From assembly GCA_009787835.1 (NCBI GenBank), contig WQSN01000020.1:1-42777 (forward strand): a stretch of DNA of 42,777 bases, in the 5' to 3' direction. The stretch comes from Treponema sp. GTDB taxonomy: Bacteria; Spirochaetota; Spirochaetia; Treponematales; Breznakiellaceae. The notes beneath the pieces are model-generated. The model saw nothing but the letters and a program-made list of their open reading frames with translations, was not told the DNA's origin and made no database searches. Shown here piece after piece: positions 24,011 to 31,061 of this stretch. The number at the start of each line of letters is the position of its first letter. Position 1 is the stretch's first letter. A program made the position numbers and the translations under genes.

Positions 24011-24973
24011 ATGATGAATTTACGGCAAATAATTGCTACAATACCTGTAATGGTCGATCTTCACACACATTCCAATGTTTCCGATGGACATTTAAGTCCT
24101 GATCTGCTTATAAAAGAAGCGGTTCGGCTTGGTATTCGGGCAATTGCCCTTACTGATCATGATACCATTAATGGTCTTGACAGCGCAAGAATTTCCGCAG
24201 AGGCATGTGCAGAGGATATTTATTTTATTCCTGGAATTGAGATTAATATAAACTGGAACAGTAAAAAAACGCCGCGAGGAGCTCCAGGACTTGGCCCAGG
24301 CGGAGAGTTCCATCTTTTGGGATTGGGGATTAATAAACCTAGCCCGGCATTTATAGATGCTATCGGGGAGTTGTCCCGCAGAAGAGAAGCGCGAAACAGG
24401 GAAATCCTGGATAGAATGTATGAACTGAGCCTAATTGATACAGTTTCATCAGGCGGTGATCAGATATCAGCCTGGGATGAATTAATGGCTATCTCTGGCG
24501 GCAACTCAATGGGACGGCCTCATTTTGCTACCTTTTTGGTTAAACGTAAAATTGTAAAAAATCAGAATCAGGCATTTAAACGGTATCTTGGAGTTGGAAA
24601 ACCTCTTTATGTTCCCAAAGAAGGTATGATATTTGAGGAAGCTGTTACCCTTATCCGCGAATCAGGAGGACTTCCCGTTCTTGCGCATCCTTCTTCGCTT
24701 TATGTTGCGTGGGGACGCTTTCCCGACCTTGCAAAAATATTAAAAAACCAGGGATTGATGGGTATTGAAGCATGGCACCCGACTGCCAAACCCGGCTCCT
24801 GCCGCCGGCTTGAAGCTCTGGCTCTGTCTTTGGGATTGTATATCACCGAAGGTAGCGATTTCCACGGTTCAACCCGCCCGGATCGCAGATTGGGTTATTC
24901 CGGCAGAGGCAGAAAAATCAGCGACACAGTTCTCGAAGCGATACCGGAACTGATGCAGAAAAACAGGCTTTGA
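24011..24973 (+). CDS. PHP-domain phosphoesterase (RNase AM / nucleoside 3',5'-bisphosphate phosphatase-like)
   Basis: The 320-residue protein has all polymerase-and-histidinol-phosphatase motifs: DLHTHSNVSDG (H18, H20, D25), TDHDTING (48-55), PGIEIN, GRPHFA, LAHP and GSDFHGS. Characterised relatives (TrpH/YciV) remove 3'-phosphates from nucleoside bisphosphates and trim RNA 5' ends. The length fits that branch. A TATTAT at 23997-24002 lies eight bases before the first ATG and there is no convincing Shine-Dalgarno, so the leader may be very short. The Met at residue 14 is an alternative start immediately before the first metal motif. The 3' end overlaps the convergent brnA gene by 56 bases. 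Confidence 0.88.
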   Translation: MMNLRQIIATIPVMVDLHTHSNVSDGHLSPDLLIKEAVRLGIRAIALTDHDTINGLDSARISAEACAEDIYFIPGIEININWNSKKTPRGAPGLGPGGEFHLLGLGINKPSPAFIDAIGELSRRREARNREILDRMYELSLIDTVSSGGDQISAWDELMAISGGNSMGRPHFATFLVKRKIVKNQNQAFKRYLGVGKPLYVPKEGMIFEEAVTLIRESGGLPVLAHPSSLYVAWGRFPDLAKILKNQGLMGIEAWHPTAKPGSCRRLEALALSLGLYITEGSDFHGSTRPDRRLGYSGRGRKISDTVLEAIPELMQKNRL

Positions 24974-25268
24974 TCCATTCAGGATGTAAAATAGCTTCAT
25001 CCAATAAACGGGCCATAATCGTTGTATATCCTTCTCCGACATTTTGTTTCCACCAGTTTATTGTTGAATCATGGATACGCAATGAAAACATTTTTCTTTT
25101 GCGCATTTCAATTGCCAGAAGCCTGCCTTTCCGCAATTCTTCGGGTGTCGATTCCGGAATATCGCTGTAGTCAATTGGCCTGTTTTTTAGATCGGCCATA
25201 AGCTTTTGATCTTCTTCCGATAATGGCGGCGGGTTATCTGTATTTAATACATATTTACAAATATCCAT
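24918..25268 (-). CDS. brnA: BrnA-family antitoxin
   Basis: This antitoxin neutralises BrnT and usually represses its own operon. The 116-residue protein has the BrnA layout: a disordered N-terminus, RPIDYSDIPESTPEELRKG near 30-48, then a ribbon-helix-helix-like DNA-binding part with MFSLRIHDSTINWWKQNVGEGYTTIMARLLDEAI. The C-terminal tail (about 100-116) is extra. Its coding sequence runs 56 bases into the 3' end of the convergent PHP gene. The ATG at 25268 has AAGGAG inside the brnT coding sequence, and brnT overlaps it by 14 bases. That is the usual toxin-first order of brnTA. Confidence 0.88.
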   Translation of the reverse strand: MDICKYVLNTDNPPPLSEEDQKLMADLKNRPIDYSDIPESTPEELRKGRLLAIEMRKRKMFSLRIHDSTINWWKQNVGEGYTTIMARLLDEAILHPEWIKACFSASVPVSLRELCR

Positions 25269-25539
25269 AATAATATTTCTCCTTTTCTTTTTTGCTTGCC
25301 TTTCTGGCTGAAATAATCCGAATGAAATTGTCCTGTTCTGTATAAATAACTATAAGAACATCACAACCGCTTAATCCTATAATTCTCCACCGGTCTTCTG
25401 ATATGGAACTATGTTCACTGTCATACCAGCATAAAAATTTTGGATCGGAAAATACCATTGCTGCCATGCTAAAAGAGACTCCATGCTTCATTATGTTTAT
25501 GGCATTTTTCCGGTCGTCCCATATAAACTTCACTTCCAT
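25255..25539 (-). CDS. brnT: BrnT-family toxin (RelE-like ribonuclease)
   Basis: BrnT is a type II toxin that cleaves RNA and inhibits translation. The 94-residue protein starts at ATG 25539, with AAAGGAG upstream; an in-frame extension of 47 codons to 25680 runs through the operator and into comM and is not believed. The family pattern is visible: FIWDDRKNAINIMKHGVSFSMAAMVFSDP, then DRWRIIGLSG and VLIVIYTEQDNFIRIISARKASKKEKEKYY. The last part holds the R-x-x-S-A-R-x-A and basic catalytic region. It forms an operon with brnA and sits downstream of comM on the same strand, behind a three-copy repeat operator. Confidence 0.92.
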   Translation of the reverse strand: MEVKFIWDDRKNAINIMKHGVSFSMAAMVFSDPKFLCWYDSEHSSISEDRWRIIGLSGCDVLIVIYTEQDNFIRIISARKASKKEKEKYYYGYL

Positions 25540-25556
25540 TATAATACTCCTTTTAA

Positions 25557-25598
25557 TTAATGTCAATATTAATGTCAATAAATATGTATTGACATTAA
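25557..25598 (-). promoter_or_regulatory. Three-iteron operator/promoter region of brnTA
   Basis: Two immediately adjacent copies of TTAATGTCAATA (25557-25568 and 25569-25580) are followed, after AATATG, by the reverse-complement copy TATTGACATTAA (25587-25598). The second and third copies make a 12-base perfect inverted repeat with a 6-base centre. On the minus strand each copy contains a TTGACA, the consensus -35 box of the brnT promoter direction. A DNA-binding BrnA or BrnT-BrnA complex bound here would mask the promoter. The site lies between the comM stop codon (25604) and brnT. Confidence 0.75.
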
Positions 25599-25603
25599 TA
25601 AAT

Positions 25604-27265
25604 TTAAAGGGATAAAATATCCCAGGGATCTTCTCCAAGGCGGCGGTAATGAACTGCTTCCAGAATATGCTCAGCTTCAATTAATTCTTTAGCTTCCAGG
25701 TCTGCGATGGTTCGGGATACCCGTAAAATTCCGTGATAAGCCCTGCCTGACAATCCCAGTTTTGCGGTTGCTTTATGAAACGCGTTTTCCGCTTTTTCGT
25801 TCATGGGACACAGAGATTCGATTTTTCCTGCCGGAAGCAAAGCATTTCGGCGTATTACTGTCCCTTTAAAACGTTGTTTCTGGATTTCTACTGCATTTAT
25901 CACCCGGCGGGCGATTTCGGAGCTATCAGAAGCAGTGTCTTCTTGGTTGAAGCTGCATTGTCTGCCTATTTCTTCGATTTTTGGCGGAAGGACAGCTACC
26001 CGTATTTCAACACGATCAAGAAGCGCGCCGCCGAACCTGCGCCAGTAGCGGTTAACTTCCTCCGGTGAACAGAAACAAATGCTGTCTGTTTCGCGCATAC
26101 CAAGGCGGCCGCAGGGACAGGAGTTAGCTGACATTATTAACTGAAATTCAGCGGGAAGGCGCAAAAGCCCTTCCGCTCTGACGATGCTTATTACCCTGTC
26201 TTCCAATGGTTCGCGTAATGCCTGAAGAACGTTTATTCTGAACTCCGGGGCTTCGTCAAGAAAAAGCACTCCAAAGTGGGCTAAACTTATTTCTCCGGGG
26301 CGCGGGATTCTCCCTCCGCCTAAAATTCCTTCGGCGCTGGCGGAATGGTGAGGAGAACGGAAAGGAGGCCGGGTAATCAGGCGGTCTATAAAGCCGCCGT
26401 TATTTGACAGAGGTCCGGCAAGGCTGTAAAGGCGCGTTACTTCTACCGCTTCAGTCGGAGAAAGTGGAGCCATTATTGAAGGCATCCGGCGCGCAAGCAT
26501 TGTTTTTCCCGCGCCAGGCGGTCCGAAAACTAGAACATTATGCCCGCCTGCCGCGGCAATTTCCAGTGCGCGTTTGTAAACAGCCTGTCCTTTCACATCA
26601 CAGAAATCGCCTGTGTTTTCGTCATTAAAACCGCCGCAGTTTTCGTCTAACGAACAGCCTGTAAACCTGTAACCTAGATTTTCATGTTTATAGTTACACG
26701 CAGGTTCAGTTCCATGAGACGCAGGAAGCGCGCCTTTTTCTTCCCTGATAAAAAGAGCGTGAACTGCTTCCTGTAAACTATTCGCCGCTGTAAACCGCGC
26801 GCTTTTATTAAACATGTTTCCTTCGGATGCCAGAATAGCGGCTTCTCCAGCGTTTTGAGCCGGTACGATAAACTCTGTAATCCCTTCTGCAAGCCCTGCC
26901 GCGATTGCAGCTAACACTCCCCTCACCGGCCTGATTTTTCCGGACAGTTCAAGCTCTCCCATCACAAGCAGATTCCCCGAAACCGGCGCGATACCCGCGG
27001 CTGCCATTACTGACAGAGCAATCGGCAGATCGAGGGCGGCTCCGTCTTTTTTCATTCCTGCCGGCGCAAGGTTTATTAAAATCCTGTCCAGCGGAAAACT
27101 GAAACCTGAATTTCTGAAAGCCGCCCGCACGCGCTCTCGCGCCTCGCGAACCGCTCCTTCGGCAAGCCCTGTTATATCAACTCCGGGAATCCCCCTGCGT
27201 ATATCCGATTCAACCCGGATAATGATTCCGCCTGCCCCATAAGGCATATAAGCCAACACACTCAT
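25604..27265 (-). CDS. comM: ComM / YifB-family Mg-chelatase-like AAA+ ATPase
   Basis: ComM is a hexameric helicase that promotes branch migration when foreign single-stranded DNA is integrated during natural transformation; it is also widespread in non-competent bacteria. The 553-residue protein has an N-terminal Lon-like (ChlI) domain (1 to about 165). The AAA+ core follows, with Walker A GPPGAGKT at 248-255, Walker B LFLDEAPEF and MSANSCPCG, then a C-terminal helical domain (HGILRVSRTIADLEAK). Between the first two domains (about 172-228) is an insert longer than usual, with four cysteines (C190, C204, C210, C222). That explains a length about 45 residues above the family norm. No other competence genes are in the window. 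Confidence 0.92.
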   Translation of the reverse strand: MSVLAYMPYGAGGIIIRVESDIRRGIPGVDITGLAEGAVREARERVRAAFRNSGFSFPLDRILINLAPAGMKKDGAALDLPIALSVMAAAGIAPVSGNLLVMGELELSGKIRPVRGVLAAIAAGLAEGITEFIVPAQNAGEAAILASEGNMFNKSARFTAANSLQEAVHALFIREEKGALPASHGTEPACNYKHENLGYRFTGCSLDENCGGFNDENTGDFCDVKGQAVYKRALEIAAAGGHNVLVFGPPGAGKTMLARRMPSIMAPLSPTEAVEVTRLYSLAGPLSNNGGFIDRLITRPPFRSPHHSASAEGILGGGRIPRPGEISLAHFGVLFLDEAPEFRINVLQALREPLEDRVISIVRAEGLLRLPAEFQLIMSANSCPCGRLGMRETDSICFCSPEEVNRYWRRFGGALLDRVEIRVAVLPPKIEEIGRQCSFNQEDTASDSSEIARRVINAVEIQKQRFKGTVIRRNALLPAGKIESLCPMNEKAENAFHKATAKLGLSGRAYHGILRVSRTIADLEAKELIEAEHILEAVHYRRLGEDPWDILSL

Positions 27266-27347
27266 ATATAACTCCTTGCCTTATATATGACGCGTAAATG
27301 TGTAGCGCTTTACTGAAGAGGGAAAAATAAATTTTATATTAATTGAG

Positions 27348-27415
27348 GCAGTTCCAAAACTTTCAAACCGAAAGTTTTGGAACTGCAACCTTAGATGTAA
27401 TTGAGTTTTGGAACT
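27348..27415. repeat. Palindromic intergenic repeat element
   Basis: A perfect 17-base inverted repeat (27348-27364 and 27370-27386) has a five-base loop, AAACC. The core is AGTTCCAAAACTTTC. A third copy of AGTTTTGGAACT (27404-27415) repeats the core of the second arm (27373-27384) 31 bases further on. It fills much of the 193-base gap between comM and uvrB, upstream of the uvrB -35 box. There is no T-run, so it is not a standard terminator. It looks like a small dispersed repeat of the REP or MITE kind, but only one occurrence is in this window. Confidence 0.75.
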
Positions 27416-27422
27416 ATCTGTC

Positions 27423-27452
27423 TTGACAACACTACTATACTGCGATTAAGTA
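27423..27452 (+). promoter_or_regulatory. Probable promoter of uvrB
   Basis: A perfect TTGACA lies at 27423-27428. The -10 box is weak: TTAAGT after 17 bases or TAAGTA after 18 (27447-27452). The latter leaves six bases to the ATG at 27459. No Shine-Dalgarno precedes uvrB. Confidence 0.45.
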
Positions 27453-27458
27453 TTATGT

Positions 27459-29438
27459 ATGCGTAAATTTGAAGTTGTATCGCCGTTTAAACCATCAGGC
27501 GATCAGGGCGAGGCAATCGCTGCGCTTGCAGACGGTATCAGGACGGGAGATAAGTACCAGACATTGCAGGGTGTCACAGGTTCAGGAAAAACTTTTACCA
27601 TGGCGAAACTTATCGAAGAAGTGCAGATGCCTACGCTTGTTGTCAGTCATAATAAAACTTTGGCCGCGCAGCTTTACCGTGAGTTTAAAAGTTTTTTTCC
27701 CAATAACGCGGTGGAGTATTTTGTTTCCTATTATGATTACTATCAGCCGGAAGCGTATGTAGCGAGCCGCGATCTGTATATTGAAAAAGACGCTTCGATA
27801 AATGATGAGATTGAACGCATGAGGCTTTCCGCGGCGCGCAGCATGATGGAACGCGAAGATGTAATTATAGTGGCGACTGTTTCGTGTATTTACGGCATGG
27901 TAACGCCGGATGTTTACCGTAAAATGACCGCTACTTTTTCTAAAGGCGAAACCGTTGATGTTAACTCGCTAATCCGCCGTTTTGTGGAACTGCAGTACGA
28001 ACGCAATGACGCAGTCTTTGAACGCGGACGTTTCCGCCGCCGCGGCGATACGCTGGAAATATTTCCCGCTTACATGGAGGAAGCGTATCGCGTCGATTTG
28101 GACTGGGATCGTGTTGAACGCATCCGCCGTTTTAATCCTGTGTCAGGTGAAATGCTTGAAGACCTTGATCGTGCTCTTATTTATCCTGCCAAACAGTTTG
28201 TTATGCCATCTGACATGGTGCAGAATTCGATGAGCGCAATCAGACAGGAACTGAAAGACCGCCTTGAATATTTCAAGAACAACGGCAAAATTATGGAAGC
28301 TGAAAGGCTGAAAACCCGCGTCGAGTACGATATTGAGATGTTAACTGAAATGGGCTACTGCCCCGGTATTGAAAATTATTCTGCTATTCTTGCGGGACGC
28401 AAACCGGGCGAGTCTCCTGACACATTGGTAGACTATCTTCCAAAGGAGCACCTGACGTTTATTGACGAAAGCCATGTTACCTTGCCGCAGTTAGGCGCAA
28501 TGTACGCGGGGGATCGCAGCCGCAAGCAGAGCCTTGTCGATTATGGCTTCCGTCTGCCCTGCGCGCTGGATAACCGGCCTCTTCGTTACGATGAGTTTGC
28601 AGAGCGGCTGGATAAAACTGTTTTTGTTTCAGCCACGCCCGGTAAAACTGAAATTGAACAATCGGCGCGTGTAGTGCAGCAGTTAATTCGCCCCACAGGA
28701 CTTCTTGATCCTGAAATTGAAGTGCGTCCCAGCGAAGGTCAGATGGAGGATATTTACGGCGAAGTGCAAAAGCGCATCAAGGCAGGAGAGAGATCGCTGA
28801 TACTGACCCTCACTAAAAAAATGGCCGAGGATCTGACCGATTACCTTGGCGGCCTGGGTTTGAAAGTCCGTTACATACACAGCGAAGTGGAAACCATTGA
28901 AAGGGTGGAAATACTTACCCAACTGCGCCACGGCGAGTTTGATATTCTTGTAGGAATCAATCTGTTACGTGAAGGAATCGATCTTCCCGAAGTTTCATTT
29001 ATCGCAATCCTTGACGCTGATAAAATAGGTTTCCTGCGTTCGCTTACGAGTCTTGTTCAGATAATAGGCCGCGCGGCGCGTAATGCCGCGGGCAAAGTGA
29101 TTATGTATGCCGACAGGATGAGCGAGGCGATGGAGAAGGCAATCGCTGAAACCAACCGCCGCCGTGAGGTACAAATTGCATATAACAAAAAGCACGGAAT
29201 AACGCCGGCTACAGTGAAGAAAGCAATTGCGGAAATACTGACGCGCCATGTCGAAGAAGCCGATAACGCTGCCGCAAATACTATCGATGTTCTGAAAAAA
29301 TCATACAATGTATTAATTCCCGCCCAGCGAAAACAGTTAATTAAAGCTCTTGAAAACGAAATGCTGGAACATGCCAAAAAGCTTGAATTTGAACAGGCGG
29401 CGGCAATCAGGGATGAAATCGCCCGGATTAAAAATTAA
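27459..29438 (+). CDS. uvrB: UvrABC excision nuclease subunit B
   Basis: UvrB is the damage-verifying helicase-like subunit of nucleotide excision repair. It is loaded by UvrA and recruits UvrC. The 659-residue protein has Walker A GVTGSGKT at 38-45 and the damage-probing beta-hairpin block YYDYYQPEAYV from residue 91. It also has the Walker B-type DESHVTLPQ, the helicase motif VQIIGRAARN and a C-terminal UVR domain (IKALENEMLEHAKKLEFEQA). Length and start match the family. No uvrA or uvrC is adjacent. The initiation region lacks a Shine-Dalgarno, and the ATG is close to the predicted transcription start. Confidence 0.98.
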   Translation: MRKFEVVSPFKPSGDQGEAIAALADGIRTGDKYQTLQGVTGSGKTFTMAKLIEEVQMPTLVVSHNKTLAAQLYREFKSFFPNNAVEYFVSYYDYYQPEAYVASRDLYIEKDASINDEIERMRLSAARSMMEREDVIIVATVSCIYGMVTPDVYRKMTATFSKGETVDVNSLIRRFVELQYERNDAVFERGRFRRRGDTLEIFPAYMEEAYRVDLDWDRVERIRRFNPVSGEMLEDLDRALIYPAKQFVMPSDMVQNSMSAIRQELKDRLEYFKNNGKIMEAERLKTRVEYDIEMLTEMGYCPGIENYSAILAGRKPGESPDTLVDYLPKEHLTFIDESHVTLPQLGAMYAGDRSRKQSLVDYGFRLPCALDNRPLRYDEFAERLDKTVFVSATPGKTEIEQSARVVQQLIRPTGLLDPEIEVRPSEGQMEDIYGEVQKRIKAGERSLILTLTKKMAEDLTDYLGGLGLKVRYIHSEVETIERVEILTQLRHGEFDILVGINLLREGIDLPEVSFIAILDADKIGFLRSLTSLVQIIGRAARNAAGKVIMYADRMSEAMEKAIAETNRRREVQIAYNKKHGITPATVKKAIAEILTRHVEEADNAAANTIDVLKKSYNVLIPAQRKQLIKALENEMLEHAKKLEFEQAAAIRDEIARIKN

Positions 29439-29471
29439 CTGAACAACGCTAATTATCCGGTAATCAATATC

Positions 29472-29501
29472 TTGAAAATATATTTTTATTATATATATTA
29501 T
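29472..29501 (+). promoter_or_regulatory. Promoter giving a leaderless HD-GYP mRNA
   Basis: TTGAAA (29472-29477), an 18-base spacer and TATTAT (29496-29501), followed by six bases and then the ATG at 29508. The predicted transcription start is the A of the start codon. Confidence 0.55.
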
Positions 29502-29507
29502 TAGTAT

Positions 29508-31010
29508 ATGGAAAACAAAGAAACGCTTACCCTTCTTTCCAATGTATTATTGCTGCCTGACGGTAATGGCGTTAACAAAGCATATATTGACATCATCCTG
29601 CAGGAGGAAATCCCCATATTCTGTGAAAATTCGGAAACAAAAAAAACGCGCTTAATGCCTTTTAAGGTTTTATATGATAATCATGAAAATTTTTGGCAGC
29701 GCGGAGGAAACTGGAAATATTATCTTACAAGCGATGCTTATGAACAATTAATTGATAAATCCACTAATAGAACCAATGTATGGAGTATTGACAGATTTGT
29801 AACTGAAAAAAAAATTGAGCCGGAAATAATCAAACCTGAAAAATCTGCCATTAAAAATGAAGCCGAAAGAACAGAAATAAAAAATTTTAATATTATTTCT
29901 AATGAACCTAAAATTGAAGATGGATACGGAGACGATTATAATACATTCGCCAAAATGTCTGCTGTCGAGAAAATTGAGCATTTAAACGAGAAAAAAAAAT
30001 GCTTAAACGAACTTATCGCGCCAAAAAACAGGGATAATAAAATTTTAACAGAAACCCTCGTTGACACAACAAGGGATGTGGCGATAATAAACCACGCGGT
30101 TATTGAGGAAGCAATGCGGCTTGGAGACAATGAAGCCAAAAGGCTTACGCATAATCTTGTAATTTCAACCCAGGAGATAGTAAAGTCGTCAACAAACCTG
30201 ATAATGGAATCGGTTTTTGACAATGAGCTGATGAGTACGCTGGTAGAAAAATCCAACGGAACAATTGTCCAGCACATGACAAGGGTATATTTAAACGGGC
30301 TCGCGTTTCTTGCATATTATAATAAACTTGTTTCAACATCAAACGCGATTTTGAAAATTCGTCTGTCTTTTGATCTCAAATACCGTAATTTCTACCATGA
30401 TATACTTTCGCATCTTGAGCCGCGCAATATTATCATGGAACGGGTTTTCTCGGGAGGCATGAGAGCTATTCCTCCCGAAATTTTGCATAATTGGGCTGTC
30501 GGCTTTCTTATTCATGATATCGGAAAAGCCGCCGCAGTTGAGTACCACGAAGGAGAGGCGTCCTATAACCGTGATCTTGTTATTGAACATGTAAAACTAG
30601 GTTATCAATCCATATTAAAGAAAACCAACTATCCGATAGAAGCAAGCCTTATAACAGGTTATCATCATGAGTATTACGGTGATCCTGCGGGCTACGGTTA
30701 TTACCGTTCGCTTCTGGAGCTGAATAGAAAAAAAAATCCTAATTTAAAGCAGGACTATTGCATCTCTTACGATCTCGCGCCAATGAAAAAATTCCAGGTT
30801 CTCGCGTATTTCCCCGCGAAAGTTCTGGAAATAATTGATGTGTATGACAGTGTTACAGATCCTCACCGGGTTTATCGCAAGGCATTGACTCCCGATGAAG
30901 CCATTTCCATGATACGTCAGGAGTTTATAAGAAAAGCCCGTAAGATAGATCCGATACTTTTTGATATTTTCGCGGATTATATACAGGAAAAAGAAAGCAG
31001 ACAAAGTTGA
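29508..31010 (+). CDS. HD-GYP-type domain protein (possible cyclic-di-GMP phosphodiesterase)
   Basis: The 500-residue protein has a C-terminal HD domain. The metal motifs are present: HDIGK (H336, D337), H361, and HHEYYGDPAGYG (H386, H387). The late DVYDSVTDPHRVYRKALTPDEA block is typical of HD-GYP proteins. The GYP signature itself is GYG here, and the usual HHExxDGxGYP is altered, so this is a divergent member whose c-di-GMP activity is likely but not certain. The N-terminal half (1 to about 250) has no recognised domain: a first part of about 110 residues, a charged KIEPEIIKPEKS-type linker, then a helical segment. No signal peptide or membrane segment is present. There is no Shine-Dalgarno; the promoter sits directly on the start codon. 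Confidence 0.85.
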   Translation: MENKETLTLLSNVLLLPDGNGVNKAYIDIILQEEIPIFCENSETKKTRLMPFKVLYDNHENFWQRGGNWKYYLTSDAYEQLIDKSTNRTNVWSIDRFVTEKKIEPEIIKPEKSAIKNEAERTEIKNFNIISNEPKIEDGYGDDYNTFAKMSAVEKIEHLNEKKKCLNELIAPKNRDNKILTETLVDTTRDVAIINHAVIEEAMRLGDNEAKRLTHNLVISTQEIVKSSTNLIMESVFDNELMSTLVEKSNGTIVQHMTRVYLNGLAFLAYYNKLVSTSNAILKIRLSFDLKYRNFYHDILSHLEPRNIIMERVFSGGMRAIPPEILHNWAVGFLIHDIGKAAAVEYHEGEASYNRDLVIEHVKLGYQSILKKTNYPIEASLITGYHHEYYGDPAGYGYYRSLLELNRKKNPNLKQDYCISYDLAPMKKFQVLAYFPAKVLEIIDVYDSVTDPHRVYRKALTPDEAISMIRQEFIRKARKIDPILFDIFADYIQEKESRQS

Positions 31011-31033
31011 ACTGGAAGCTCCGCTGCATGTAC

Positions 31034-31053
31034 AATACAGAAATGTATTTTTT
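31034..31053 (+). terminator. Short AU-rich terminator after the HD-GYP gene
   Basis: AATACA (31034-31039), GAAA tetraloop, TGTATT (31044-31049) and a T-run to 31053. It lies 24 bases after the stop codon, between convergent genes. The stem is weak but the shape is right. Confidence 0.4.
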
Positions 31054-31061
31054 CATTAACG

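Noticed and set aside
25540-25680. N-terminal extension of BrnT
   Set aside because: It reads through the operator repeats and into comM; the internal ATG has a good ribosome binding site and matches the family start.
27435-27440. CTATAC in the uvrB promoter as a site for the S24 repressor
   Set aside because: It is only a half-site with no partner at the right spacing, and the hexamer occurs several other times in the window as expected by chance.
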